Part shown: in pieces, positions 8,694-17,438 of the stretch
Layout: the number at the start of each line of letters is the position of its first letter
Position numbering within the stretch: the first letter of the stretch is position 1
Assembly (NCBI GenBank): GCA_027623205.1
Contig: JAQBYC010000035.1
Location: 1-40,716 of the forward strand
Length of the DNA: 40,716 bases
Direction of reading: 5' to 3'
DNA from: Pseudomonadota bacterium
GTDB taxonomy: Bacteria; Pseudomonadota; Alphaproteobacteria; GCA-2731375
Notes under the pieces: generated by a model
The model's input: the letters and a program-made list of their open reading frames with translations, nothing else
The model's database searches: none
What the model was told of the DNA's origin: nothing
Made by a program: the position numbers and the translations under genes

Positions 8694-9172
8694 GCCGGGT
8701 CCTCCCCGCGCAACAAGGCAGCGGCCCGTCCCACGGCCTTGATGATGCGGGTATGGGCGCCGCAGCGGCACAGATGGCCGTCCAGGGCCTCGGTGATCTC
8801 GGCCCGGGTGGGATTGGGCTTCCGGTCCAACAAAGCCTTGGCGCTGATCAAAATACCAGACAGGCAATAGCCGCATTGCCCGGCCTGTTCGTCCAGAAAG
8901 GCTTGTTGCAGCGGATGGAGGTCGGCCGCCGTGCCCAGGCCCTCGACCGTCAGCACCGCCCGGCCGGCGATGGACTCCATGCTGCGGGTACAAGCATAGG
9001 CCGGATCACCGTCGATCAACACCATGCAGCAGCCGCATTGCTCCAGCCCGCAGCCATAGCGCGTTCCCGTAAGGCCCAGTTCATTGCGCAACACATAGAT
9101 CAGAGGCAGAGAGGCCCGCGCCTCGACCTGTTCGATGCTGCCGTTGACGGTCATTTCAAACATCTGGGTCAA
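8690..9172 (-). CDS. [2Fe-2S] subunit of molybdenum hydroxylase
   Basis: A 160-residue electron-transfer subunit. The N-terminal plant-ferredoxin-like domain binds one cluster through Cys41, Cys46, Cys49 and Cys61. The C-terminal helical domain binds the second through Cys100, Cys103, Cys135 and Cys137. All eight cysteines are present. A TTG start at 9172 is chosen because GGAGGAG lies seven bases upstream; the ATG at 9163 would be 16 bases from it, which is too far. It overlaps the large subunit gene by four bases, so the two are translationally coupled and form one enzyme. An MFS transporter gene lies 34 bases upstream in the same direction. Confidence 0.9.
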   Translation of the reverse strand: MTQMFEMTVNGSIEQVEARASLPLIYVLRNELGLTGTRYGCGLEQCGCCMVLIDGDPAYACTRSMESIAGRAVLTVEGLGTAADLHPLQQAFLDEQAGQCGYCLSGILISAKALLDRKPNPTRAEITEALDGHLCRCGAHTRIIKAVGRAAALLRGEDPA

Positions 9173-9206
9173 ATCGAATCTCCTCCCATTCTCGGCCTGT
9201 GCGACC

Positions 9207-10424
9207 TTAGCGGCGTGGGGCCGAGAGCGCTAGAGCCGCACCAATCAGGGCCAGGACAGCCGCCAACGGCCCGAACCCGGCAAACCCCACGGTCGCCAAC
9301 ACCCAGCCACCCAGAGCAGCGGCGCCCAGCCAGCCGACCGAGGCGGCGGTGCTGTTCAGGCCCATGACCGTGCCCCGGATTTCCGCCGGGACATTGGCCA
9401 GGGCCGCCATCAGCGACGGCCGGGACAGGGCGGTGAAAAACATGAAGGCGAATCCAAAGCCGGCGGAGACCCAAACGCCCGCCTGCCAGCCGAACAACAG
9501 CAGGCCCACCGCGCCCGACGCCAGCAAGGCCAGGGCAAAGGCCAGCATGCGGTTCTTCACCCGATCACCCAGCTGTCCGCCCAGTATGGTTCCCAGAATA
9601 TTGCCCGCCGCGAAAATCGCCAAAGGCAGGGCCAGGGCCGCCAAGCCAATGTCATAGGTCTGCAGCAGGAAGGTGGCATAGTAAACGGCGGCAAGGCCAA
9701 AGCAAACGCGTTCGGCGATAACACTACATAGCAGCCGCACCACGGTGGCGGAGAACGCCGTGCGCAGCAAGGGGGGAGATGCCGGCGCCGCGCCGCCGGG
9801 GCCCGCCGTTTTGCGCACCACCGATGCGGTGGTGGCGAACATTGCCAGGGCTGAAATAACGGCCAGGGCGGCCACGCACAGGTTGACGCCGCGCCAGCCG
9901 ATGCCGGCCCCGATCCAGGCCGCCAGGGGCACGCCCACCAGCAAAGTCAGGGATTGCCCGGCCATGATCCAGCCAAGGGCGCGGCCGCGCTGGCGGTCGG
10001 CCACGCGCCCGGCGACCTCGGCCAGACTGACCCCCGTGAACAGGCCGCTGCAGCCCCCCGCCAGGGTCGCCCAGGACGCCACCGCCAGAAAACTCTGGCC
10101 ATTGGCGACACCGATCAAGGCCAAGGCCAAGGCAACCGGCGCGCCGACCAGGAATGGCCGCCGCCCCAAACGGTCCGAGCCCACACCGGCCCCGAACGAT
10201 GCCAGCCCCCAGGCGACGGAGGTCAGGCCGAACAGGTTGGCAATGACGGCCAGACCGACATCGAGATCCCGCGCCATGTCGATCAGAAACGGCGCCCGGG
10301 TTACCCCGCTAGCCGTGATGGCAAAAGTCGCCAGACACGAGGCCCCAATCAGCGCCCAGGGCATCGGCAAGGGCGGGGGCAGCGGCCCGGGCGCGACCGG
10401 GCGCGCGGCATCATGGATCGTCAT
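9207..10424 (-). CDS. MFS transporter
   Basis: A 405-residue major facilitator protein with about 12 membrane helices. The loop-2/3 motif GVGSDRLGRRPFLVG lies near residues 79-93, and a related half-repeat (GGQLGDRVKNRML) near 280-292. This is the drug/H+ antiporter or aromatic-acid permease style of transporter. It lies directly upstream of the iron-sulphur and molybdenum subunits on the same strand with short gaps, so it probably imports or exports the substrate or product of that enzyme. The substrate is unknown. Confidence 0.85.
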   Translation of the reverse strand: MTIHDAARPVAPGPLPPPLPMPWALIGASCLATFAITASGVTRAPFLIDMARDLDVGLAVIANLFGLTSVAWGLASFGAGVGSDRLGRRPFLVGAPVALALALIGVANGQSFLAVASWATLAGGCSGLFTGVSLAEVAGRVADRQRGRALGWIMAGQSLTLLVGVPLAAWIGAGIGWRGVNLCVAALAVISALAMFATTASVVRKTAGPGGAAPASPPLLRTAFSATVVRLLCSVIAERVCFGLAAVYYATFLLQTYDIGLAALALPLAIFAAGNILGTILGGQLGDRVKNRMLAFALALLASGAVGLLLFGWQAGVWVSAGFGFAFMFFTALSRPSLMAALANVPAEIRGTVMGLNSTAASVGWLGAAALGGWVLATVGFAGFGPLAAVLALIGAALALSAPRR

Positions 10425-10565
10425 AGGGGCGCGCCTCGGTGGGAGGTGGATGCAGGATGGATCGGCAGCAGTTCTTGATCAGTGTAGCGACAGACGTTCG
10501 GCAGCGAAAGAACATGCGGACAAACCGCCCATTGCGCAATTGGCAAGACGCCCCGCGAATGCATA

Positions 10566-11666
10566 ATGGATGCCATGCAAAACGCAGCAAAAGATCCTAT
10601 TCCCAGCCCGGATTTCGGCGGCCAACCGCCCCTGTCCGACATCCCATTCACGGTCCGCCGCCGCGTTAACTGGGGCGATACGGATACGGCTGAGATTGCC
10701 TATACAGGCAGCTTTGTCCCCTTCGCCATCGACACCCTGGAAATCTGGTACGAGGCGGTGCTGGGCCTCAACTTTTATCAGTTGAAGCGGAACAACATGG
10801 GCAATCCGGCGGTCTCGCTACATTTCGATTTCCATTCACCACTGGTCGCCGGCGATCGTTTTGACACGGCTGTATTCGTGGAACGCCTGGGCCGCTCGTC
10901 CATCACCCATCGGTTCGAAATGACCAAGGTTGACGGACCGCTGGTCTGTACGGCCTCTTTCACCGCCGCGCTGGTCACCGATGTCCAGACCCCCGCGATC
11001 AAGACGCTTCCTTTTCCCAACGACTGGCGCGCGAGGATCGAGGGCTACCAGCGGGAATGCGAAATGCGCGCAACGGGGCTGAAAACCCGGCGCGAGGTGC
11101 TGGATTTCTGGTTCGGCGCGCCGGGTTCGGCCGAGCGGGGCCTGCCGCGCGAGATCTGGTTCGCCCGCCAAAGCACCGAAACTTCAAGCTTCGATAACGA
11201 AATCAGGCGGCTTTTCGAGGCAACCGTGGACGCGGCGGCGCAAGGCTTGCTCGACCATTGGGCCTATAGCCTTGAAGGCACCCTGGCGCTGCTTATTCTA
11301 CTGGATCAATTCAGCCGCAATATCCATCGCGGCACCGTGCAGGCTTTTGCCAACGACGCCAAGGCTCTGGCGTTGGCCAAGCGCGCCGCGGATGCCGGCT
11401 GGTTGACGGCGCAGCCTCCCATCATAACCAAGTTCTTCGTTCTGCCTTTCACCCATAGTGAAAATCTGGCTGACCAGGAACAAGGCGTCAGACTGGCAAC
11501 CTTGCTCCGCAGCACGGACGACGGCGAAAAATCATACGAGGCCGCCATCAAACACCACGAGGTCATTGCCAGTTTTGGCCGCTTCCCCCACCGCAATGCT
11601 GCCCTGGGCAGGGTCAGCAGCGCGGCGGAGGAAGTCTATCTGCAAGATCCCGAAGCGGGCTTCTAG
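10566..11666 (+). CDS. hotdog acyl-CoA thioesterase fused to DUF924 domain
   Basis: A 366-residue two-domain protein. Residues about 28-160 form a 4HBT-type hotdog thioesterase, with RRRVNWGDTDTAEIAYTGSF matching the usual WxDTDxxGhvyN segment and then FHSPLVAGDRFD and FTAALV. From residue 176 (REVLDFWFG) to the end it matches DUF924: REIWFARQS, FDNEIRRLFEA, LALLILLDQFSRNIHRG and FANDAKALALA. DUF924 has no settled function. The two domains are normally separate proteins; here one open frame covers both. The stop overlaps that of the convergent ThDP enzyme. A role in releasing an acid from its CoA ester is an inference from the first domain only. Confidence 0.85.
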   Translation: MDAMQNAAKDPIPSPDFGGQPPLSDIPFTVRRRVNWGDTDTAEIAYTGSFVPFAIDTLEIWYEAVLGLNFYQLKRNNMGNPAVSLHFDFHSPLVAGDRFDTAVFVERLGRSSITHRFEMTKVDGPLVCTASFTAALVTDVQTPAIKTLPFPNDWRARIEGYQRECEMRATGLKTRREVLDFWFGAPGSAERGLPREIWFARQSTETSSFDNEIRRLFEATVDAAAQGLLDHWAYSLEGTLALLILLDQFSRNIHRGTVQAFANDAKALALAKRAADAGWLTAQPPIITKFFVLPFTHSENLADQEQGVRLATLLRSTDDGEKSYEAAIKHHEVIASFGRFPHRNAALGRVSSAAEEVYLQDPEAGF

Positions 11667-13315
11667 GTTGAATAGGTCGCGAATTTCTGCGTCACGGCCT
11701 GAGCAGCCCAGTCGGTCTTGACGTTGACAACGGCGACCATGCCGTCATCAACCTTGGCCTGGGCGCGCGCCAGGGCGGCGGCGATTTCGCCCGGCTCCTC
11801 CACGTATTCACTGTAGCAGCCCAGGGCTTCCGCCATTTTATCATAACGGGTATAGCCCAGGTCGCGCCCCGGCTTTTGCTTTTCAGGATCGGCGGTCCAG
11901 CCGCCGTTCAGGCTGATCACCACCAGCACCGGTATCTTGTGGCGTACTGCCGTGTCCAGTTCCATGGCGTTCAGGCCGAACGAACCATCGCCATGAACCA
12001 CGATGACCTGGGTATCGGGCTTGGCCACCTTGGCGCCCAAACCGAACGGCAGGCCAACGCCCATGGTGCCGAAGGGGCCGGAATTCAGGCGGTGACCGGG
12101 CGCATAGGTCGGCATGGATTGACGGCCATAATTCAGGATTTCCTGGCCATCGACCACCAGAATGGCGTCCCGGTCCATGAAGTTCTTCACTTCCTCGCAC
12201 AGACGTAGCGGGTGGATCGGCACGGCATCGGACAGGCTGTTGCTGCCCGGACCGGCCCGCTTGGACGCTTCTTTTTCCGCCAGCGCGCTGCGCCAATGAG
12301 CATATTGCGCCGGATCGATCTTACCCGCGACGGCCTGGTTCAATTGCCCCAACGCCACCTTGGCATCGGCGACAATACCGATGTCCACCGCCCGGGCGCT
12401 TTCCGAGATTTCCTCCACATCTATATCGATCCGCGCAATGGTGGCATCAGCGGAAAAGCGCGGCGGAGCCAGATGGCCAACAATGTAATTCAACCGGGTG
12501 CCCACCACGGCGATCAGGTCCGCATCGCGAAACGCGCTGGACCGCGCGGCGGGGAAACAACAGGCATGATCTTCGGGCACGACACCACGGCCCTGGGGCG
12601 TGGTGTAAAATGGTATACCGGTGGCGTCAACAAAGGCCTGCATTTCATCCCAGGCCTGGGACCAGATGATGCCGCTGCCCGTCAGCAGCACCGGGCGTTC
12701 GGCCTTGGCCAGCGCGGCGACAAGTTGATCAATCTGCGCCTGGGGCGCCGGCGTACGCGCCGCAAGAATGGGCCGTCCCGATTGCGACCAGTCGATAGCG
12801 TCCTCATCCACCATTTGATAGAGGATATCGCCCGGCAGGTCCAAATAGACGGGTCCCGGTTTGCCCGACATGGCGCGCTGTATGGCGACGTTCAACATTT
12901 CCGGAATGCGCCGCGCGTCATGCACCCGTGCCGCATATTTGACACAGCCCGACATGATCGCCATCTGGTCGATTTCCTGAAAGACCTGCTTGCCATTGCC
13001 CAAAACCGGGCTGGCCCCGCCCAGGGCCACCACCGGACAGCAATCGATCAATGCATTTGCCAGGCCGGTGGAAAGATTGATCGTCGCCGGACCGGAGGCG
13101 GCCATGCAGAAACCGGGACGTTGCCGCAGCCGGCTATAGGCCTGGGCCATCATGGCGGCGGCCTGTTCGTGGCGCACATCGATGCAACGGATGCCCTCGT
13201 TGATGGTCGCGGCCTCGGCCGTGAGCATCGGCCCGCCCATAAGGAAGAATAATTCCTCCACACCTTCCCGTTTCAATGCCTTTGCCAGAATTTCCGAACC
13301 GTTCAATGTCGCCAT
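11663..13315 (-). CDS. ThDP-dependent 2-hydroxyacyl-CoA lyase / oxalyl-CoA decarboxylase-like enzyme
   Basis: A 550-residue thiamine-diphosphate enzyme of the acetolactate synthase fold. It has the activating Glu50 (DVRHEQAAA) and a ThDP/Mg motif from GDG at 442-444 to Asn470. The middle-domain segment GRGVVPEDH, then FRDADLIAVVGTRLNYIVGH and APPRF, is closest to 2-hydroxyacyl-CoA lyases and oxalyl-CoA decarboxylases, which release formyl-CoA. A start at 13315 is chosen because AAGGAG sits about six bases upstream; the frame runs on to 13384. It lies 43 bases after an acyl-CoA ligase gene on the same strand, so ligase and lyase probably form an operon. Acetolactate synthase-like side activities remain possible. 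Confidence 0.75.
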   Translation of the reverse strand: MATLNGSEILAKALKREGVEELFFLMGGPMLTAEAATINEGIRCIDVRHEQAAAMMAQAYSRLRQRPGFCMAASGPATINLSTGLANALIDCCPVVALGGASPVLGNGKQVFQEIDQMAIMSGCVKYAARVHDARRIPEMLNVAIQRAMSGKPGPVYLDLPGDILYQMVDEDAIDWSQSGRPILAARTPAPQAQIDQLVAALAKAERPVLLTGSGIIWSQAWDEMQAFVDATGIPFYTTPQGRGVVPEDHACCFPAARSSAFRDADLIAVVGTRLNYIVGHLAPPRFSADATIARIDIDVEEISESARAVDIGIVADAKVALGQLNQAVAGKIDPAQYAHWRSALAEKEASKRAGPGSNSLSDAVPIHPLRLCEEVKNFMDRDAILVVDGQEILNYGRQSMPTYAPGHRLNSGPFGTMGVGLPFGLGAKVAKPDTQVIVVHGDGSFGLNAMELDTAVRHKIPVLVVISLNGGWTADPEKQKPGRDLGYTRYDKMAEALGCYSEYVEEPGEIAAALARAQAKVDDGMVAVVNVKTDWAAQAVTQKFATYST

Positions 13316-13358
13316 AACGTTCTCCTTCTCCATTAAATCTTCGACCAGCCCGCCCAAC

Positions 13359-14987
13359 TCAGCGGCGGGCAATTTTATATCCAACCGTCTCCCGGTCCCA
13401 GGTGGCGCCGGTCACGCCGGCATCGCGCAATGCCTGCTTCTGGATCTTGCCCGTCGCCGTTTTCGCAAGATCATCGATCCATTCAAGATAGCGGGGCACC
13501 GCAAAGCGGGGCATATGTTCGGCGCAATAATCCAACAGCGCCACATTCCCGATCTGCTGGCCCGGCGCCAGGATCACCACTGCCTTGACCTCTTCCTCGC
13601 CACCGGCGCCGTCCACCTTGATGCCGACCACCGCGCTTTCAGCGACGGCGGGATGGCTGTTGAGAACCTGTTCGACCTCGAACGAGGAAATGTTCTCGCC
13701 CCGGCGGCGGATACAATCCTTTAACCGATCCACGAAATACAACCGGCCGCTCGCATCCATTCGACCCGCATCGCCGGTGTGGAACCACAAATTGCGCCAG
13801 GCCTCGACGGTCTTTTCCGGCATCTTGTAGTAGCCGGCCATGAAGCAGGATGGCTCTTTGGGGCGGACCAGAATTTCGCCGATCTCATTCGCCGGCAAGG
13901 GCTCGTCCGTATCGATATTCGCGATGCGCACTTCAAAATATTCGCCCAGCACCTGGCCGGCGCAGCCCACCTCCAGTGGATCATCGGGTCCGGTATAGGC
14001 AGGAATATTGCATTCCGTCATGCCAAAACCCTGGCGAATCTTAAGATCAAAGCGGCGCTCGAAATCAGCCGCCCATTCGTCGGCTACGGGCGCGGCCATG
14101 ATGATGCGCAGGTTGTTATCCCGATCCAGGGGACTGGCCGGATGGCGGTAAATGAACTCTGGCATCACGCCCAGGGCATTGGTCACCGTCGCGCCGGAGG
14201 CGCGCACGTCATCAAGCCACCGGTTTGGCGAAAACCGTTCGACAACATAGATCCATGCGCCCGCGATGAGCGCGCCGAACAGCTGCATCAGCAGCCCGTT
14301 GGCATGGAACAACGGCATGCAGATGTAATAGCGGTCGGCTGCCGTCAGCGCCAATGCCCGGCTGGTCCCCAAACCAAACAAATAGCAATGGGCATGCGGC
14401 ATCAAGACGCCCTTGGACGGCCCCGTGGTGCCCGACGTGTACATGATGAATGCGATGTCCTCCGGCTTCGGCGTGACCAGTACATCGGTCCCGGCGGGCG
14501 GAAGTGCGGCCAAACTCTCATACGTCAGCCGCCGCATATCGGCGAACGCCGCCGGCACCTCATCAGGCATGCCGCCGGCGATGAAGACGGCCGCCTTAAT
14601 ATCACTGCGCCCCGCATCAACGCCCTGGAAGGCATCGGCCAGAACCGTATCGACCAGCACCACGGTTGGTTCCGCGTTGCGCAGTTGATGTTGCAGAAAG
14701 GCACCCTTCAATTCCGTGTTGATGGGCACATAAACAGCCCCCAGTTTGAAGGTCGCGAACATCGTCACCAGCAACTCGATCCGGTTCTTGAGCAGCGCAA
14801 GAACCCGGTCGCCGGGACCAACGCCAAGGGCGGCGAGGCGAAGGGCCACGTCGTCACTGTCCCGGTCGAAGCCGGCGAACGTCAGCCGATCCCCCTGTTC
14901 GAACGAAATAAACTGCCGCCCGCCGTAACCGGCGGCCTGACGGCGAACCAAGTCCACCAGGGTCCATTCTGATTTATTTATAGCCAT
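13359..14987 (-). CDS. AMP-dependent acyl-CoA synthetase (CaiC-like)
   Basis: A 542-residue ANL-superfamily ligase that activates a carboxylic acid to its CoA thioester through an acyl-adenylate. The P-loop-like motif MYTSGTTGPSKG starts at residue 182. GFGMTECN follows near 346-353, then YFVDRLKDCIRRRGENIS near 419-436, and the adenylation lysine Lys514 in TGKIQKQ. Overall it resembles crotonobetaine/carnitine-CoA ligases. No clear Shine-Dalgarno site precedes the ATG, and three imperfect tandem repeats lie directly upstream. It is followed by a 2-hydroxyacyl-CoA lyase-like gene, which suggests the ligase makes that enzyme's CoA substrate. Confidence 0.88.
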   Translation of the reverse strand: MAINKSEWTLVDLVRRQAAGYGGRQFISFEQGDRLTFAGFDRDSDDVALRLAALGVGPGDRVLALLKNRIELLVTMFATFKLGAVYVPINTELKGAFLQHQLRNAEPTVVLVDTVLADAFQGVDAGRSDIKAAVFIAGGMPDEVPAAFADMRRLTYESLAALPPAGTDVLVTPKPEDIAFIMYTSGTTGPSKGVLMPHAHCYLFGLGTSRALALTAADRYYICMPLFHANGLLMQLFGALIAGAWIYVVERFSPNRWLDDVRASGATVTNALGVMPEFIYRHPASPLDRDNNLRIIMAAPVADEWAADFERRFDLKIRQGFGMTECNIPAYTGPDDPLEVGCAGQVLGEYFEVRIANIDTDEPLPANEIGEILVRPKEPSCFMAGYYKMPEKTVEAWRNLWFHTGDAGRMDASGRLYFVDRLKDCIRRRGENISSFEVEQVLNSHPAVAESAVVGIKVDGAGGEEEVKAVVILAPGQQIGNVALLDYCAEHMPRFAVPRYLEWIDDLAKTATGKIQKQALRDAGVTGATWDRETVGYKIARR

Positions 14988-14988
14988 G

Positions 14989-15028
14989 GGAAAGTCGCAT
15001 CAGAAAGTCGCATCGGAAACTCGCACCA
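14989..15028 (-). repeat. three imperfect 13-14 base tandem repeats in a leader
   Basis: On the minus strand the unit GATGCGACTTTC occurs twice exactly and once as GGTGCGAGTTTC, ending right at the ATG of the acyl-CoA ligase. The two exact units each carry an ATG out of frame with the ligase; the first opens an 11-codon frame that overlaps the ligase start. This may weaken or couple initiation, or may simply be slippage. Confidence 0.5.
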
Positions 15029-15120
15029 GTTACGCACGGTAAAACGAAGCCTATCATGGCACAGCGCCGCAGGCGCATCCAGCGCTTGGCGTGGGGGACG
15101 CCAATTTGCTACAAGTGGGG

Positions 15121-16584
15121 ATGAAATCCGACATTCGATTTGTGATCGTCGCCTTCGATGGACTGCGCCCCGACATGGTAGACGCCGGTCTGATGCCGAA
15201 CCTGACGGCCTTTTGCCAACAGGGCAGCCATTGCACGGACAGCCGGGCGGTCTTTCCCACCGAAACACGGGTCAATCAGGCCAGCCTGATAACCGGCTGC
15301 CATCCGGGGCGCCATGGCATGGTGGCCAACAAATTCGTCGAGCCGGCCGTGGGCGGCCTGTTGAACACCGCTGATTTCGATGCACTGAGCCGCGCTGACG
15401 AAGCCCTTGGCGGCATTCTGACCGCACCCAGTCTGGGCGAAATTCTGCACGGCGCCGGCCAGCAACTGGCCGTCATCGGTTGCGGCACTGCCGGTGGCAA
15501 CCGCCTGCTGCATCATCGCGCCCGGGCCCTGGGCGCGCTGAATATATCCCTGCACGGCCTGGACAAATCCGCCACGCCAGAGGCTGGCGGGGCGGTGGTC
15601 GATGCTTTTGGCCCTATTCCCAAGGCAGACCTGCCCAATCGTGATCAGATTGACTGGGTGGTCGATGCGTATATGGAAGAGGTGGCGCCAAAACGAGATC
15701 CGAGTGTATCGATCCTATGGTATTCCGACCCCGATACGCCGTTCCATTATCGCGGCATCGAAAGCCCGGAGGCAGCCGCCGCTATCCGCCATGCGGATGC
15801 CGCCTTTGGCCGGCTGTTGCAATGGCGCCAGACGAGCGGCCGGGAACAAAGCCTGCAGGTCATTGCCCTGTCGGATCATGGCCATGTGGCGACCCACGGT
15901 GAAGCCCTCGCGCTGGAGGACAAATTTGCCGCGGCCGGATTTGAACTCGGCGCGACGGCGGATGCCACTCTCATCCCCGGCACCACCGCCGCCCTGTATG
16001 TACGAGACGGCACCACGCAGTTGCGGCTGTTGCGCTGGTTGCAGGCGCAATCCTGGTGCGGTCCGATCTTCGCCCGCGCCATGAACGGCGCCGAACAACC
16101 GCAAGGCACCCTGCCCCTTGCCGCCGCCAACCTGGAGCATGCGCGCAGCGGTGATATCGTCTTCGTCCTGGCCCGCGACCAGGTGGCGCCAAACGGCGGC
16201 CTGATGGGCCGCTGCCTGCATGATAATCCAGAGATCCCCATCGGTTGTGGCCTGCACGGCGGTCTGTCCCCCTATGAAGTCAGCTCGGTCCTGGCGTTTT
16301 CAGGCAGCCTTTTCGCCAGCCAGACGCAAATTACCGCGCCCACGGGCATCATCGATGTGTTGCCGACCGTTCTGCACGGCCTGGGACTGGAAGGCCCGGC
16401 CGTCGACGGCCGTATCCTGCGCGAAATCCTGGCCGGCCATGATGGCGCGGCGCCGACGGCCAAACGCCAGCGGACCTCCGCCGAGATTGGGGCCCATTAC
16501 CGGCAAAGCATCCAGGCCGACATCGTCGCCGACAGCCGTTATTTGGCCTATGGCCAACGCGATGGCGCGGCGGATCTGAGCTAA
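15121..16584 (+). CDS. alkaline-phosphatase-fold phosphodiesterase (NPP-like)
   Basis: A 487-residue protein of the type I phosphodiesterase / nucleotide pyrophosphatase family. Metal and nucleophile residues are visible: Asp13 in VAFDGLRPD, Thr49 in FPTETRVN as the expected nucleophile, ITGCHPGRHGMVANKF, DTPFHYRG near residue 205, and SDHGHVATHG near 255. A late HGG (HGGLSPYE) gives the third metal histidine. No signal peptide is seen, so it should be cytoplasmic. The ATG at 15121 is preferred to a GTG ten codons upstream because the conserved strand begins there. It ends one base before the convergent hydrolase gene. The substrate could be a nucleotide or a phosphonate/phosphodiester. Confidence 0.85.
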   Translation: MKSDIRFVIVAFDGLRPDMVDAGLMPNLTAFCQQGSHCTDSRAVFPTETRVNQASLITGCHPGRHGMVANKFVEPAVGGLLNTADFDALSRADEALGGILTAPSLGEILHGAGQQLAVIGCGTAGGNRLLHHRARALGALNISLHGLDKSATPEAGGAVVDAFGPIPKADLPNRDQIDWVVDAYMEEVAPKRDPSVSILWYSDPDTPFHYRGIESPEAAAAIRHADAAFGRLLQWRQTSGREQSLQVIALSDHGHVATHGEALALEDKFAAAGFELGATADATLIPGTTAALYVRDGTTQLRLLRWLQAQSWCGPIFARAMNGAEQPQGTLPLAAANLEHARSGDIVFVLARDQVAPNGGLMGRCLHDNPEIPIGCGLHGGLSPYEVSSVLAFSGSLFASQTQITAPTGIIDVLPTVLHGLGLEGPAVDGRILREILAGHDGAAPTAKRQRTSAEIGAHYRQSIQADIVADSRYLAYGQRDGAADLS

Positions 16585-16585
16585 T

Positions 16586-17401
16586 TCAATCCGCCAGCCG
16601 GGCCAAAAATTCCAGTTCAATGTCCGTCAGGCCATGTTCGAACAGGTCGTTATGTCCGGCATCAGCCAGAAAATGCCCCTCCTTGGGCTGGCTGGCGGCC
16701 TGGAACAGGCGGCGGCCGAAACGCGTAGGGATAACCCTGTCCTGCTCGCCATGGATCACCAGCAGGGGCGCCTGAATGCGCGCGATAAGATCAATCGAGG
16801 GAAAGCGGTCATACAGCAATAATCCCACGGGCAAAAAGAAGTATGCCGACTGTCCCACATCCACCACCGAGGTATAGGGCGCTTCCAAAATTACCGCCCG
16901 GACGCGGGTTTCCGACGCCATGCGCACGGCAACGCCGCTGCCAAGAGACTCGCCCAACAAAACCAGATCTTCCACCGGCACGCCCTGAGCTTGCAAAAAC
17001 GCCAGGGCGGCGCGGCCATCCTGATACAGGCCGTCCTCGCCGGGCTGCCCCGGATTGCCGCCATAACCGCGATAGCCCACCAACAACAGGCCATAGCCGG
17101 CCTCGAACAAGGGCCGGGTCTTGAAGATCCGGCCGGCGATATTGCCGCCGTTGCCCTGAAAATAGACGATTGTCGCAAGACCCTTGCGGGCCGGGCGGTA
17201 CCATGAGACCAGGTCCAAGCCATCGGCGGTTGGGTGGGTCACGGCCTGAAATCCCGGCGCGCCGGCATCCGTGGGCGATGGCAGCGAGGTGTCGGGAAAA
17301 TACATCAGGGATCGCTGCAGCATGGTGCAGCCGGCCACAAGGGCCGCATAGGCGACCACTAACAGGCCCAGAATTTTCACCGCCGCCTCCATTGCCCTCA
17401 T
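16586..17401 (-). CDS. alpha/beta hydrolase, membrane-anchored or lipoprotein
   Basis: A 271-residue hydrolase of the BEM46/ABHD13-like group. The N-terminus is a hydrophobic segment ending in a lipobox, VAGC with Cys25, so the protein is probably lipid-anchored in the periplasm or held by one helix. The oxyanion segment is YFQGNGGN (80-87), the nucleophile Ser152 lies in GESLG, the acid Asp in HGEQDRVIP, and the histidine in DAGHNDLFE near the end. All three triad members are present. It faces away from the amine oxidase gene with only 37 bases between start codons, so the two may share a control region. The ester or thioester substrate is unknown. Confidence 0.85.
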   Translation of the reverse strand: MRAMEAAVKILGLLVVAYAALVAGCTMLQRSLMYFPDTSLPSPTDAGAPGFQAVTHPTADGLDLVSWYRPARKGLATIVYFQGNGGNIAGRIFKTRPLFEAGYGLLLVGYRGYGGNPGQPGEDGLYQDGRAALAFLQAQGVPVEDLVLLGESLGSGVAVRMASETRVRAVILEAPYTSVVDVGQSAYFFLPVGLLLYDRFPSIDLIARIQAPLLVIHGEQDRVIPTRFGRRLFQAASQPKEGHFLADAGHNDLFEHGLTDIELEFLARLAD

Positions 17402-17438
17402 CCCGTGACAGATCGTACTGGCGTGCTACATTACCGTC

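Noticed and set aside
12212-13252. Long plus-strand frame (346 codons) opposite the ThDP enzyme
   Set aside because: It is the mirror of a clear gene in high-GC DNA, rich in Arg, Gly and His, with no domain. The same applies to long frames at 13779-14972, 23449-24720 and 29090-30565.
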